DNA of 64,000 nucleotides from Mugil cephalus. Its lineage: Eukaryota > Chordata > Actinopteri > Mugiliformes > Mugilidae. Position numbers and translations under genes: made by a program. The notes below the pieces were generated by a model. The model did not search any database and was not told where the DNA came from. It saw only the letters and a program-made list of their open reading frames with translations. Of this stretch, positions 1 through 31,939 are shown one piece after another. Location: the NCBI RefSeq assembly GCF_022458985.1, contig NC_061771.1:11038501-11102500 (forward strand), in the 5' to 3' direction. How positions within the stretch are numbered: position 1 is the stretch's first letter; each line of letters opens with the position of its first letter.

Positions 1-1084
1 CCTCATCACTGAGGTAGAAACAAAATGGAGAGAAGTAGTAACATTTAAACTAATAATAAGGAATAGTAATGTGTGCACACAAAAATAACGCTTCAATGGA
101 AAAAAATCTCTCACAAACTCTACAAGCTTTTTTTGGATATACTATGACCTGAATAACTGAGAACGTTCACAGACATCCTGGAGTTGAAGCGTGCTAGCAG
201 TGGCCCTGCCTCTAACAACTGTTGGCTTTGAACTGAACCCCTCCCATGTCCAAAAACTGTATAATTGTCCATTTTGTAATCCTTAGTCAAGCTAAAATAA
301 TAAAGTAAATAATAAAGTAAAATCTGTACAAATAGAAACAAAATTGAAAACTTCTGTCGCTGTTAAATCCACAGAATGAAAATAAAACAGCTACCACATC
401 AAATATCAGGCAACCTAATGGCATAAAAACAATATACAATAATGAAATCAGGTCCCGATGCACGACTGTGACACCGCACCAGAAATAGACGGGTCCATTC
501 CCACCATGAAGCTCGAGTCAAGATTCAAGATTGAAATTGCTGGTGCCTGGAGCTCAGTCGACTTCGTAAAAGCAAAATCTGGGTGACTACACCTTTGTAA
601 TTGGGGCTTGGCTACTTTTCACTGTAACTGTCTGGTTCAAACAAATGAATGTCGCCAACCTCCACTGTGTTAAACTCCAAGTCAATCAATGCACTCTATT
701 GATTGGTCATTTTAATTATAGTTATAATTGTACTATTAATCAGATTTACAGATTACCATTTTAGAATATTAAATGGCAAAACTGGACTTAAGACTGGATT
801 TGGTATTTGGTTATTGGTCCCTGTAGCCGGGTGAAGTTCCATAACATGCATTCAACTAAATAAATTAGTCATGGGTTATCCTTCTACCTTATTTTCATTT
901 CATTAACCAACTAATATAGACCACAGAGGTTAATAATAGACTCAATCTGACTCGAATCCATGGCTTTACACAGTTCAGTATGGGGACACATGGGGACCAG
1001 TCACTATGGGATCAGCACAATGTCTGACCAGTTTCTAATACTTGTAATTATTTTTTGTCAGATGCAACAGGTCCGTTGGCTTAC
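1..1084. other. No gene recognised; left edge, expected side of the receptor's missing exons
   Basis: AT-rich sequence downstream of the last visible exon of the minus-strand receptor gene. I looked on the minus strand for a further exon carrying TM6, an NPxxY-type TM7 or a retinal lysine and did not find one. The missing exons are probably beyond the window edge, or have been lost. No repeat family was recognised. Confidence 0.4.
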
Positions 1085-3219
1085 TTTTTGCAGCTGGAAC
1101 AGTAGCCAGTGGCACTTAGTACGCAGCAACCCAAGATGAGGAGGAAGGGGAGGAAGATGCAGAGGGAGAAAGCACAGAGAATGTAGACCAGCATGTCTGA
1201 GTAGCTGCTCTCCCAGAAGACGGCGCATAGCATCTCTGCAGGGTCGTACCTGGAAGCAAAAGAAGATGAGATGGAGATGAACAGAGTGGGCCGTGAATCA
1301 GCTGGAAGCTTTATATGGACATACCTGATCCAGGCATAGATCACAGGGATGCTCCCGAACACTGACCCTGTCACCCAAGAAGCCATGCATCCAATCACCA
1401 TGACAACAAAGGGAGCATTTCCTGTGGTGGCCATACCAATCTGCCGCTGCACACAGAGGATAGCTGGAAAGAGATAATGAAAGCATCAAACTGGCTGCTG
1501 GCGGCATTTAGGAAATTATGACAGCTACCACAATGGAACTGATACTGAATTATTGTCATGATGACAACTATTAATGTTAGCAGAAAAAGCAATCAAGTGA
1601 CTCAGATTGATTCAGTTGTATTTTACACCAATGAATTTTGTAGTCGTAATTAGTCGTTTACATAGTCCCAGAATACATGATGCAACCCATGTTGAGTCCA
1701 GTCTCCCCCAATGAACTCGATGGGGCACTAGAGCTCACTTTTTCACAATGGTAGTACAATTATTGATTAGTTAAAGAGCTGCATAGTACCTATGCTCCCG
1801 ATAGATGAGGTGATGAACGCAAACTTCAGCAGGCTGACGACCTCACACCATGGTGAACTCTGACCTCCCGTTAGGATGGCCAGCATGGACCCAGAGATGA
1901 TGAGGACGGAGCAGCCTGGACAATATAGTGGTTCATGGTCAGAAAGGTTGACTTCACTGGCTCAGAATACATCACTGAGGTGAAAGTGTTATCGGATGGT
2001 GCAGATTAAGAGGCAGTCAGATTATTCAAGACAGTAACCGTCATTAGTGTTGGTGTAAATTGTACCTAAGTCTGACAAGGTGAGACTGACGAAAGGCAGC
2101 CAGTAACGACAGCAGAACTGACCCCTGCACTGAAAATGAAAGACACAACAAGAGGTGAGAAAACACAAGTCATGTAACAAAAAGTTAATCCCCTGAAAAC
2201 TGCATTTTAAATAATTGATTCGACAAAAACACGAGTAGATGCAGAATTATTCTGTGGACAAAGTAAGTTCACCCTTGGCATCAGGATCCAAGCAGAAATA
2301 ACCTCTTGACAAATTGTTGACTACTGACTCAGTCAGGTTTATAGATGTCTTTGCTCTCACACAGTTTTTCTCTCGCAATACCTCAACTTTCTTATCCTTA
2401 AGCCATTTAGCTTTAGGAGTCATTGCCCGTTTTTCAGACCCATTTAGCTTCCTGGCTGATGTCTTGAGATGTCACTTGAATATATCCACATAATCTTCCG
2501 TCCTCTTGATACCATCTACTTTCTGAAGTGCCCTCATTAGACCCTCCTGCAGTAGGCCATGCCCAACACATGATGCTGACACCCCCGTGCTTTACAGCTG
2601 GGATCATCATTCCAAAAAAATACGTTTTTTGTCGGCATATGCAGCTCCAAACCATATAGAGTAGACTGGCTTTTTTTATGAAGGTTGTGAAGTTTCTTCT
2701 TCCTTGTCAGCAGCCGTTCAGGTAATGTTATGGTTGTTTGTGTTTCTGTGTTAGCCCTCTTAGGATTGTGTAAATGTGCAAAGTTTGGAAATAAATCTAG
2801 TGTCAACTCTTCCATTATGAACAGACTCTTTACTGCAATAATTTAGAGATCAGTTTAAATCCCCTGACATACCAGGGTACCCTTTCCTCTGGTTTGGAAC
2901 AAGTCCATTTACTTCTTTTGTTTTTAATTACTGTATGTGCTGAATGAGTGATAACCAAAAACCAAAGTAATTTAAACCTTCCCGGTCTGCACTTACTCAC
3001 AGACATCACTATATATAAAAAAGAAAAGACAGAAATAGAAATATTTTACATCAATATAAAGAAAAAAAACGAACCTTACCATGACCTTGACAATCAGAAC
3101 AAGACAGTTTCCAACAACTCCCATGGTCATCTCCAGTCCCAACACAGCCACCAGAAGCCACTTCTCCAGCTCAGACCACGTACGTTCAATGAGCACAGTC
3201 CTATTAACGGAATCACTCA
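1085..3219 (-). CDS. Class A rhodopsin-like (opsin-like) 7TM receptor, partial, TM1-TM5
   Basis: Five minus-strand exons join in phase with GT/AG sites: 3219-3080, 2129-2066, 1915-1790, 1463-1325 and 1249-1085 (634 nt, about 211 codons). Exon 1 has an N-glycosylation site (NRT) and TM1 with the class A signature GVVGNCLVLIV. Exons 2-3 give TM2 (SLTLSDLG). Exons 3-4 give TM3, starting with a cysteine (PWCEVV) suited to the extracellular disulphide. Exon 4 gives TM4 with its conserved tryptophan (MASWVTG), and exon 5 gives TM5. The ECL2-like stretch WIRYDPAEMLCAVFW resembles opsins. The DRY position reads QRQ: the arginine stays, its partners are changed. Exon 1 begins TG after the acceptor, so the ATG may be split over an intron, or another exon lies upstream. 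TM6-TM7 and any Schiff-base lysine are outside the window. Family membership is fairly sure; the exact receptor is not identified. Confidence 0.6.
2290..2820 (-). mobile_element. Tc1/mariner transposase remnant
   Basis: Read on the minus strand, this block carries pieces of Tc1-like transposase, including the string PAVKHGGVSIM. It is followed by DNA that closely parallels the common fish Tc1 body (the stretch encoding GYIQVTSQDISQEAKW and the run around 2410-2480). Frameshifts and stops break it and no inverted termini were found. It lies in the first visible intron of the receptor gene, on the same strand. It is a dead copy. Confidence 0.75.
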
Positions 3220-4340
3220 CTGGAAGAAAAGGATAGAGCCTGGTTTATATATACCATCTTCAATCGTAGGATCAGTGATGGTGATAACAATGTCACACGG
3301 CCGTGGCTCTGAGGCAACAGAACTTATTCATTTAATTATCAATTACTATAATAGATCTGTCATTAAATGCTTCACTCTCGTACGACGATATTCATCACAA
3401 CACACTTCTGATGTGATACGTGCACACAGTTTAAATAGATTTGTTACCTGGATACTTCAATAAAATGCAGTCTATAGCGTTTTTATAACGGATACTGTCA
3501 GACTAAGCCACAGCAACATCTAGAGTGGAAGAGAGTAAACTCTCTCTCACTCTGAGAGATTTAAAATATTTCAACCCCATTTACCCCCACTTATACATAA
3601 ATAACATAATAACATAGTTAAATATCACTCTGTAATGGAGAAAAGGTTGTACTTACTTTCACGTTGAGCCCTCAGTCCTTCAACCCTGTTACTGGGTGGT
3701 TTGCGGTAGAGACCTCAGAAGAAAGTGTCATCAAACCATTTTCAATTAAAATTCACATGCCCCATTTAACTAATGGAGAATTACTCTAACACACATTGTG
3801 TGTGTGCCTGTTATGCGGCTCAGACTAACTACTGGGTACTCAACATAACCATGTATAGTAGATGCGTGGCAATAATTCTTCATGTATTCCTATCAAAGTT
3901 ATTATAGATAAAACTGTAAAGTTTCGGCGGAGAAAAGTTTAACATTGGTGCTGTCGGCCTTTTGAGGACACGGACCGTACACGAACAGGTGACAGGGTAC
4001 GTCAGGCAGGCCAGAACATGAGAGTGCAAGCAGAGGCAAAATCCAGCGTCATACCCCATGAGGACGCTTTCTAGTTACGTGGCTGGACACGTCCCAGGAG
4101 AGATGTTGTGGCATCAGTGGCTCTGTTTCGGGGTATTTCTGATGAAGAGATTTGCTTGGTCACGTCACGTCTCTGTGAAGTAACACCTTAGGGATATGAC
4201 ACTGACTTGTTGTCTGACAGACTGACTGGCTGACAGAGAAAAAACAGTAAACAGTTAAGAAACAAGTAACTAAACATATATTGGCTCAAAAAATAAAAAA
4301 AGAGGTGGTTTGAACAAAATACAAAACCCCAAAAAACTGA

Positions 4341-4386
4341 AATAATAATAATAATAATGATGATGATGATGATAATAATAATAATA
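4341..4386. repeat. AAT/ATG trinucleotide microsatellite
   Basis: A run of AAT units interrupted by five ATG units and then AAT again. It is a compound simple repeat between the receptor gene and the probable glrb 3' end. Confidence 0.9.
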
Positions 4387-4440
4387 GGGAAGTGTGAATA
4401 AAGCAAAAAAAAAATAAAATCACACATCATCCAGGGGAAA

Positions 4441-6789
4441 ATAAACTTTTATTGAATTTTCATGAAAATAATGAGTTCTTGTTATTACATTAAATGCTGT
4501 ACATTGCATTATTTTTGAAGAAAATGTATATTCAATTATATTTTATATCAATTTTATATATACAGCTTCAGTAACAATCCAAATAGTCTCATGACGCTTT
4601 ACAGCATAGCTTACACAGTTAAGCAGCAAGCAGCCAGTCAGTCTCAGCTGAAGCTTTAAACAGTCTAATGCAAGATCGGAGGTTTTCTAGCAGGTGCACC
4701 GACACGTTTCAAAGGGGCTTCAGCATTTAGTGTTTGCACACTGAACTGACTGAGCATGGCCATAGTGAGAGGACAATGTTTGTGTAAAATACGATAACAC
4801 ATTTAAATGTTTGGAGACTTGTGGACTAAATCATAACCAACCAATATTGAATGATGAGTCTAACTACTAAAATCATAACCTCAAAAGTAATGGTTATATT
4901 AAACCGCTGCTTAATGTTAAACAAAGAGAGAGAAAAAAGCTTTTTGATTGGTTTTCAGCCATCAGGCATCAGTCCTGGGTTCTTACAGCTAACAGGCTGT
5001 TTGGTTTATTATGGCTGGTGGAAAAGCTGCCAGAAGAAACCTTGACTGAACTACATGAAGGGTCCTTCTCCAATGTCTCTAATGCAGTTCATATGTGGCC
5101 AGAAAGCAGAGCATAGCAGCTACAGGCTATATTATTCACATGACCTTATTATTATTATTATTTCATGATCATGTGCAATGCTAAGAATGTCTTTGAGGAG
5201 ATATTGTTTAAATCATGCATATTTATCCTCGTGTATTTTATACTCTTTTAAACTCTTCATTAGAGCTGATGCTATTCTAAAAGCTATAACCTCAGATCCA
5301 GTTTTGATTTGGTATTTACATGAAATCTGCGCCTGGATATATCTACCTTGATCAGGAAAATACATGCATGGGGAAACACCTCGATTCAGTATGTTGAATG
5401 GAATAATCCGTTCAGTTCAGTTTGACAGGAAAGATATAATTAACATAGCGTTAACCCTTTTAACATACCAATAACACAGGAATAGTGAAAGTAGGAGAAG
5501 CCTTATACTCTGTAATACGTGTGTGCACACAACACAACTGGGTTTAACCATTTATGGGACTATTTTCACAGGTACTGCGTGTTTGGATATTTTCAGTCAG
5601 TTAATCATGGCTCAGAAACAAAAGTTTGAGAGTTTGCAACGGTCAGTGAACTCATCTATTCATCACCTCAGTCCGGATGGATCTTAGTGCTGCACTGAAA
5701 ACACCGTGGCTTTACAGATACAGGAACATTTCACGGGGATTAGCGCAAGATTTAGTTTGAAAAAGTATGTTCAGATAAATTCCATCAATGTTCCAGTTTG
5801 TGTTCAGGAGGAAGACGCTCACTGAACCGTCTCTAAGTTATTCCGATACAGACCTAGGTTACCGAGGCAGCTTCTATGATGCACTGACTTCCTCTACATT
5901 CATTCACTCTCCATGCATTTATATATACCGCTGTTGCTTTCTTTAACTTTCCACCCCGTCCAAGGCTCCTTCCTTTTAAAAGGGAGGTTATTCTCTTTTA
6001 AGTGCTTACTTAAGAGGGAAAAGGGAGGGGGGTTCTCTAAAACACTACATGGTCTTGATTTCACTAAGCTCATGTTATGATTTACACAATATAAATAAAG
6101 GTGTATTGAATGACACTAAATTAAAGTGTATGATTAGATGCCAGTATCCAAACAAGACCGTATGCGGGTTAAGATCATGTCTTACTTGGCAACAAAGGTG
6201 GAATCACTCATCTGCTGTAACTTCTCATCTCATCTTCAGTTTGTGCACGTACAGTAGATGTGTGCCACAAACTATCTTTTAAGTTAAGTAGGTGTCTGCC
6301 GGCTTCCTGTGTCCACATGTAGCGTCAGACCCTACCCTAACTATAGTCTGCCATGTTGGTGGACATTGTGTGTAGGAAGTGGAAGCACCATATATATATT
6401 TTAATCTGCAGCAAGGTGGTATGGTAGTAGAATAACATCATGCCATGCCAACCCCGGTACATGAATTTGAGAGTTTAATAATTTTGCCAAAATTTCGGTG
6501 ACCAAATTTGAGGTAGCTCTGGTTGCTTTCTAGGACGACTTCTTTAAAGTTGCAAGTGGGGAAAATCACACAAAATGACTTGCTTCTTGTAGGGTTCACG
6601 TATGGCTCTAATAATAATAATAATAATAATAATAATATAATAACACGTTTGGCAGTTCTTCCAGGGACCACAGGCATGTCTTTGTAGATTGTGTACATGG
6701 CTCTGAAATGTTGTGGTATTACTGGCACAGAGTTCAGTATATGATCGCGTCAGTCCAGTTTAATTTCAGCATCAGCTTCAGCATCAGCC
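4441..6789 (-). other. Probable long 3' UTR of glrb with poly(A) signal
   Basis: There is no coding signal from the glrb stop codon down to about 4440. At 4448-4453 the plus strand reads TTTATT, which is AATAAA on the minus strand, next to A-rich sequence, as expected where a minus-strand transcript ends. A roughly 2.3-kb 3' UTR is therefore plausible but inferred. The stretch includes an AAT microsatellite (6609-6641). Part of 4570-4610 resembles the interspersed repeat seen in fuller form at 29838. Confidence 0.35.
6609..6641. repeat. AAT trinucleotide microsatellite
   Basis: About ten AAT units with one slip, in the inferred 3' UTR of glrb. Confidence 0.9.
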
Positions 6790-19880
<13,091 letters not shown>

Positions 19881-20252
19881 GACGCCTAAAACAACACCAA
19901 ACTAAAGTTTAATCCTCATACATACATACATACAGTACCGTTAATGTCAAGACAAGGAAGCTCCTCACAACGCATGGAGGGTTGTACCCACATCCAGCAC
20001 CCTGTGGGTGTAGACTAAGCGGAAGGATGGCCTGCATCGTACATCGTAGCTCCATTGAGGCGTGGAGCATGGAGTATGTCCATTAAAACAAGAACGGACA
20101 ACATGGCCTAAAGATGTTTAAGAACTTGCCCGACAGATGGACAAGATGTGTTGGTGGAGTTTTGCATTGGCAGAGGGACAAGTTATACAGGTGTGGACTA
20201 AGGAATTGAGGAGTTTGAGGGATACTGCTAAAACTTTAATCTGATTGGATTG

Positions 20253-20278
20253 GAGTAGATTAGATTAGATTAGATTAT
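20253..20278. repeat. GATTA pentanucleotide repeat
   Basis: About five tandem GATTA units just before a LINE fragment, upstream of glrb. Confidence 0.8.
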
Positions 20279-20359
20279 AAGGCCATGAAACTGAGTAAGC
20301 ATCTAACCAGAAGTGCAGTAGCAGTAAGTGCAGAGTATGCAAATATGTACAGAGGTGCA

Positions 20360-21240
20360 TATGGATTTAAATTAAAACAGACAGTGTTCCAGTGAACACA
20401 ATGAAATCAGACAGTGGGACATATACAGATATTGCAGCAGGACATTTACAGTATAAAATCATTAGAAACTATGGCAATTACAGCAGGATATGTACAGGAG
20501 GTTATGTGCAGCAGACTATATGAGTGGCAGTGAAGTGGCAGTAGTGCAAGGGCAGTAGGAAGACAGATGGTCCGGAGGGATTCAGCGGCGCAGCGGGGGT
20601 AGAACTCAGTAATGAGACAGCTGTGGGGAAAAAGCTGCTCCAGTACCTGGTGGCTTCGGACTGCTGGCTTCTGGCTCGGGCATGTGATGATGCCATTCTG
20701 GCTGGTGACACCATTGATGGTGGCGGTGTTGTGATTCAGAACAGAAGAGGTGTATCCATCATTGTCCATGTTGGACTCAGAGGTAGCCGGTCATGTAGTA
20801 CAGAGTCAGTCGCCTCTAGCCACACTTTGATCGTTCTCACTGGTGGGTTCAAATGTTGGGTGGGCGTATTTCGGCAGTAGAAACAAAGAAAGGCGATCTA
20901 ACTGTCCTAGGTGAGGGAGGGGGCTGGTGCCACGTTGGTGTAAACATGATCCAGGGTCTTGTTTCCTCTGGTGTGACAGGAGACGTCCCGAGGAAATCTG
21001 GGGAAGAATGTGTCCAGGTTGGCACGTCCAACGATGAGAGCAGCTTCTGGAAGTGTTTTCACTGCAAGCATGGCATCAGCATCAGGCAGGATGTATGCAG
21101 CAGTTGATGTGAACTCCCCTGGCAGATAGAAAGCTCTACACTTCCCCATGAGGAATACAGGTCTGGTGGCCAAGTTTTTCTTCATGGGACTTGGTAGCAA
21201 CAATGTAGAGCCACGTCTTCCCTGTGCACCCACCATCTGC
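20360..21240 (-). mobile_element. LINE fragment: 3' portion joined to endonuclease portion
   Basis: Minus-strand translation of about 21150-20930 gives CRAFYLPGEFTS, AAYILPDADA, then FPRDVSCHTRGNKTLDHVYT. This matches the C-terminal part of the APE-type endonuclease of fish non-LTR retrotransposons (RGNKTLDHVY block). The 20360-20900 part looks like the 3' region of the same type of element. The reverse transcriptase between them is missing, so this is an internally deleted, inactive copy. Confidence 0.65.
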
Positions 21241-21289
21241 AGGAAAAGGCACTATGGTCTGGTACGATGTGAGATGGGCGACTGCCATC

Positions 21290-21800
21290 ACAGACTGGTT
21301 CTAGGCATGTGGAGCGTCACTTTGCCAAGATGAAAGAGAAAGCCTTCTGGTGCTTAGCTGGTGGACTCTGGAAGCAGCAGCCTGTACCGTGGGGCCAGAC
21401 AGGCTGTGGCTTCTCAGAAGCGAAAACTGCTCGGAGAGGCTATGGAAAAGGAATTTTATTTGTCCTCGGAGAGGTTCTGGCTGTGCATAGAGCAGGAAGG
21501 GAAAGCAGGGCTTAGTCTGGGAAGAGAACTGTTGACAGAGCACTTCCAGGATCTTCTATACTCTGCCACCTTGTCCACGAGGAATGAGGAAAATCTGGGG
21601 TAGTTAAGAAGCTCACTAGGGGATGGGAATGTATGATCCAACTACTGGGCAGTTTATTTCCGGAAACTGGAAGCCAGTTGGTGGGACACCCAGAGGTAGA
21701 CCCAGAATTCACTGGAGGAATCATATATTATATCCTGTATGGTCTGGGAACTCCTCGGGATCCCGCGGAAAGAGGTGGAAAGTTCTTTTGGCTAAAGCCT
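21290..21800 (+). mobile_element. LINE fragment on the opposite strand
   Basis: Plus-strand frames show PWGQTGCGFSEAKTARRGYG and GEAMEKEFYLSSERFW, then RGRPRIHWRNHI near 21690. These are typical of the linker before the reverse transcriptase and of the extreme C-terminus of a fish LINE. The reverse transcriptase itself is absent. It abuts the minus-strand LINE fragment, so two insertions lie head to head. Several frameshifts. Confidence 0.65.
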
Positions 21801-22536
21801 TTGATTCCAAGGATATACTTAACCTTCCCACAAAAAAGAAATAAAGAAAAAAGAAATAAGAAATTTGAGATATTGATATTTTGTATGAATAAAATAATTG
21901 TTTCCAGTGATTTTCCTTATGATGTTGCTCGACTATACCTCCATAACCTGTAGGAACTTTTCTAAAGGGGTTCAAATGTTTGAAAAAAAAAAAGGCAAAT
22001 ATTGTCATGATAGATTTATATCATCCCTAGGTAACACCCTTTGATTTCTGAGGTTGACAGAATAAAAAATCAGTCTCAACCAACATCTGACACTCGTGAT
22101 TTTTGTAAAGTCAGCACTGCTCTCCTCCTGGAGAGAAGAATCAGTGGGACAGTGAGATGGTAGAGGAAGAGGGGAGGGGGAGGGGCTGGGTACTGCGGCG
22201 TTAAGACACGGATTCGATGACACAGCTCGCTGAAGCTATTGTAGTCCCACACACACACACATACCAATGCATACGCACACATTGCTCTGTCAGACTGCAG
22301 TAAATTACAATAACTCATGTAAATATAAAACAGCACAAAACCAGGCTCTCTGAGGCACATACAGCTCACATGCTCACACGGACAGGACGGCGTAAAAAAA
22401 AAAACCCACTGAGGAGAAATGATCAAGTACTCAGTTTTTTTTTTTTTCTCTGCCATGCAAACACTCAATATGTGCAACAACTACACAGAAAACAGCAGGA
22501 GACGCAGGGAGACATTCCACGTTTCTTTGCCTCTTA

Positions 22537-22740
22537 CCTCTGATTGATTGGATCACCCCTTCTGCTGCATTACAGAGACTCAGTGGTTAGCCACTGTGAC
22601 GGTGCTCTGGCAAGAGCCGGGCTACATGTCCTCTCTCACTGCTCGGCTGTCCGGTGTGTGTTCCTTTATCTGCGCCGCTCTAGCGCCCTATTCCAAGTTC
22701 TACTCTGCCTGCCAGGGGAGAAGTAGCACAGTACTGACTC
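22537..22740 (-). other. Possible 5' non-coding exon and promoter of glrb
   Basis: The glrb start-codon exon begins at a splice acceptor (19885), so at least one upstream exon is needed. On the minus strand the segment ends CAATCAATCAGAG followed by a good donor (gtaagagg, just below 22537), and its body is more GC-rich than its surroundings. Position and composition fit; nothing proves it is transcribed. Confidence 0.25.
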
Positions 22741-24540
22741 ACTGCATGTAATGATCTCACAGGGGGAACGAGAATAGGGCTCGTTACAAATAGGAACTCA
22801 GCCAATTTAAATGCCATCACATTGAAATGGGTTATGTGTGAAACAGATTAAGTCTGTCATTAAATTTTAGGCTGTACTGTGCAGTTCTCTTGTGTGGAAA
22901 TTAAAACAAAGCAAAAAAGGGTGAATGTGTATGAGTTTATGAGTAGTAAACGGTTTAACATGGTTATAATTTATTTAAATAATATTCAGATGGGGAAGAT
23001 CTTAAAACAAAAAAATGTATTTGATAAATAAATAAAATGGAAGATTTAATCAAGAAAGAGAAAGAGAGAGCTTTACTGAAGTATTCATGTCTGTCTGGTG
23101 ATTCGCTCTGAACCCTTTTATTTGGTATTGTCTCTTCAACTCACCTGTAGTGTTAAGGTACGTGCAGCATATCCTCTCGCTTTCTACACAAACCTGCTGA
23201 GATCAGAGTTTAGATGGGAACGCACAAACGTGCTGCTGTACAGTGGGTGAAAGACGCCTTTCCATCAGTGAACTTGTTTAAACGACGTGCTGCTGTATGA
23301 TAGTTGGATGGTTGAGGTGTTGTGCTGTATTGAAAGGCAAAAAACGAAATGTGTTAATCAATAAAAAAAAAAAAAAATAGCCCAACAATAGCCTGTGAAC
23401 ACCAAGACAAACAAAAAAAGTCAAATGAGTGCGACTGCCCTGGTCTCTGACACTGGGTTTGAGGCTCACAATTAGCAGATTATTTTGATAATTATTGCAA
23501 AGACTGAATTTAACACTGTGCTCCACAGTATTTGATATTGATGCCAGAGTCTACAAGGGTCATGGGAAAAGCAATTATTTCACATTATCTTTTTTCAAAT
23601 ACAGTACGTTAATTGGAGCATGAACTGATGGCTACCCATGATACTAAATTGAAGGCACATTAGGTCGACTCCATGTACATGTCCTGGAAATTGTGAGACA
23701 GGGGGACAGCGCTAATGATAGCGAGTGGATTACCATGGTTTGATATCCTGTAAAAAATGTGAATACATGTTCTTCCAAAGGAAGGAGGAAAGAAAATGAG
23801 TGTTAATGTCACCTTCAATGTTGTAATCATTTTTATACTATTTATAATACATCATATAATATGCATCCTTACTTAACTGCAATATAAACAAGTATTAATG
23901 ACCAAATATGGGTAGAAAAAAATGGGGATTCCATTCAGATTTGTACATCACGTTTTGTTTTTTAGTTCCCTTTTATTTTAGTTTTTTCTGCTCCTGATAT
24001 TTGTTTTTTAGCTCTGTTCTTCTATCTCTTAGCATTTAAGCAAACCACTTGTACTCATATAACATTAACTGGACCGATGACCGGCCATGTACACATATAT
24101 TTTCTACAACACCCCTACAGCTGACTGTAGTTTGCACATGCTGTACAGGTCTGCTGCACTGATATGGGCTACAACTAAATGTCTAGAGGAGAGTGGACAT
24201 GAACTCCTAGTTAACACTGCGGATTCCTCCCGCTTCCTTCATCACCCAGGACCTCAAGTATGATCTGAACATCAACAGAGGATTCTGGATCCATAAATAA
24301 ACCTGCTTACGATTGATTTTATGCAAAACCGTAAGAAGTGGCGGCATCATTCAATACAAAGTGCGGTCAATAATAATAATAATAAAAAAGAACCCACTTT
24401 ACTGAATGATGACCGTAGGAAAATCGATGAAACATAAATACGTACTATTAGAGAAATTGTTCAAGTGTCATATCGTTACAGCCTGACAAAAAAATGAATA
24501 AAAGTGAAAAAAGGGGAAAAAATGGAAAAAAAAAAAAAAC

Positions 24541-24862
24541 TGTAGGTCTTCAACAGGGGGTCCACGATCCCTAGGGGGTCCGTGGAGGTACTGCAGGGGG
24601 GTCACAAAATCTTTGGTTGATTAGAGATTTTTATATAGAGAGACTTTTTTTTTTTTTTTTTTTAGTTTTCCCCAACAAATTTAAATTTCTTTAAATACAT
24701 ATTAACATGAATCCAACATATTCTGGTAAAGGGACTAATATGAAATGCAAAATGATGATAATAATGTATATATGCTACAGAAGACACATATAGTTGGTAG
24801 GGGGTCCCTACTTAATCTCTCCATCAGGTTGAGGTTCCTTGGCCTATGTTGAAGACCTTGTA
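24541..24862. mobile_element. Small non-autonomous DNA transposon with terminal inverted repeats
   Basis: The ends carry AGGTCTTCAACA at 24544-24555 and its exact reverse complement at 24847-24858. The interior is G-rich at both ends (AGGGGGTCC motifs), contains a long poly-T and has no coding capacity. About 320 bp in all. The class is uncertain; a hAT-like MITE is likely. Confidence 0.65.
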
Positions 24863-25709
24863 TTAAACTAATCAGAAACACATTTTAATGCCTAAACTTA
24901 AACTAAACTTAAGCCTATAGACTCATTTATATATATCTGTTAACAATCATGTCTAATTTGCCATTGAGGCAAAGAGCCGTCCCATTAGAAGATAAACTAG
25001 AATTGTTTTAGTTAATAGAAAATGTCAATACTGAGAATTAATATATGCGGATGATAACGTAGTTTTTACAGGTGTACATGACATCCAAGAACAGCTGGAT
25101 TAACTAGAAAGAGCTCCTAGAAACCTTCTATTTAAATCTTTAATCTTATTTTTAAGACCTCGTAGTGGGGTGTCCAGACTCGAGTTGTTACTCAACTTAA
25201 TTCAAATGTAATTACATTTCAGAAAATAAATTCCACTTTCAAACATTTGTAATGTGACTGTTTGTATTTGGAGACTTTTTCGAAGATCAAGATGGAACTT
25301 TCACATTTGGCACAATAAGCGTTCTTCCCAGAGTTTTATTATTTACGTCTGTGTGGAAACAGCAAGAAGTCCATAAAATAGGGTCGCTGTATGACAGCCT
25401 GACTCAGTCTGCATGTTGTTAATTCAGTATCCAGACACAACAATATGGTCCTCACAGGATGGTCACACACTGACAGCTGCACACTCAACACACAGAGAGT
25501 CAGGGTAGTATTTGCCAATTTACAATAAATATATAACCCACACAATTATATACAGAATTTCAGAAGGGGGTGAAACCGACAGCAGAAGTAATGTGTTGTG
25601 TTTTCGTTCCAATAACCATCCCAGCTGAGTTTGTTCTCTTACAGTGTGTACATAACTGACATGTTAGATGGTGTGTGCTAACTGTACACTGGGTTTGTCT
25701 GCGGGGTGT

Positions 25710-31383
<5,674 letters not shown>

Positions 31384-31691
31384 CACTTGTCTAAACCTGA
31401 AAACACACAACAATGAGTTAATTCATTAACGAGTCATTATTCTTTCACAGAATATCTGTCTCAATATGTCGATGTGACTCGCCACAAATCCTGACACAAT
31501 GTAACATTTGTAACACAATGTATTTTAAAGTATTCAAAAATGTTGTGAATGCTGCTGAAAACAAGTCCTGATCAAAAAACTGACACCTAGAGGAGGACCA
31601 GGAAAACTCTGACTACCTGGAGCTCACAGAGCACCGAGACAAAAGGTCAACAACCGGACCTCCCACTTTATCAGGAGGATACTAGAAATCT

Positions 31692-31728
31692 GAAAAAACA
31701 CAGTCTAGCTGCTAGACTGTGTTTTTTC
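31692..31728. repeat. Perfect inverted repeat, 18-bp arms
   Basis: Arms 31692-31709 and 31711-31728 are exact reverse complements with a single central base. It lies in the intron between the 5' non-coding exon and the start-codon exon of ndufs8. No coding or known RNA was recognised. Confidence 0.85.
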
Positions 31729-31939
31729 CAAAGCTTAGGCTCCATCAGGCTCCTCATGGTTCATGAGTCTAGAGTCTTTTTCTCAGTTCACCCTGACAGT
31801 CGGTCATAGTTGCGGTTGGACAATCTCGTATTATTTCTGTTTTGTACACTTGGCATTAAATTCTTGTAAAATGTGTGGGTGCATTTTTTTAATTCAAGTT
31901 CACGTCTTTAAGTTTTAAGTTTAAGAAGTGAGCTTAATA

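Noticed and set aside
21623..21844. Possible short host gene with a GRPRIHWRN motif
   Set aside because: The motif and its neighbours match the C-terminal tail of fish LINE ORF2.
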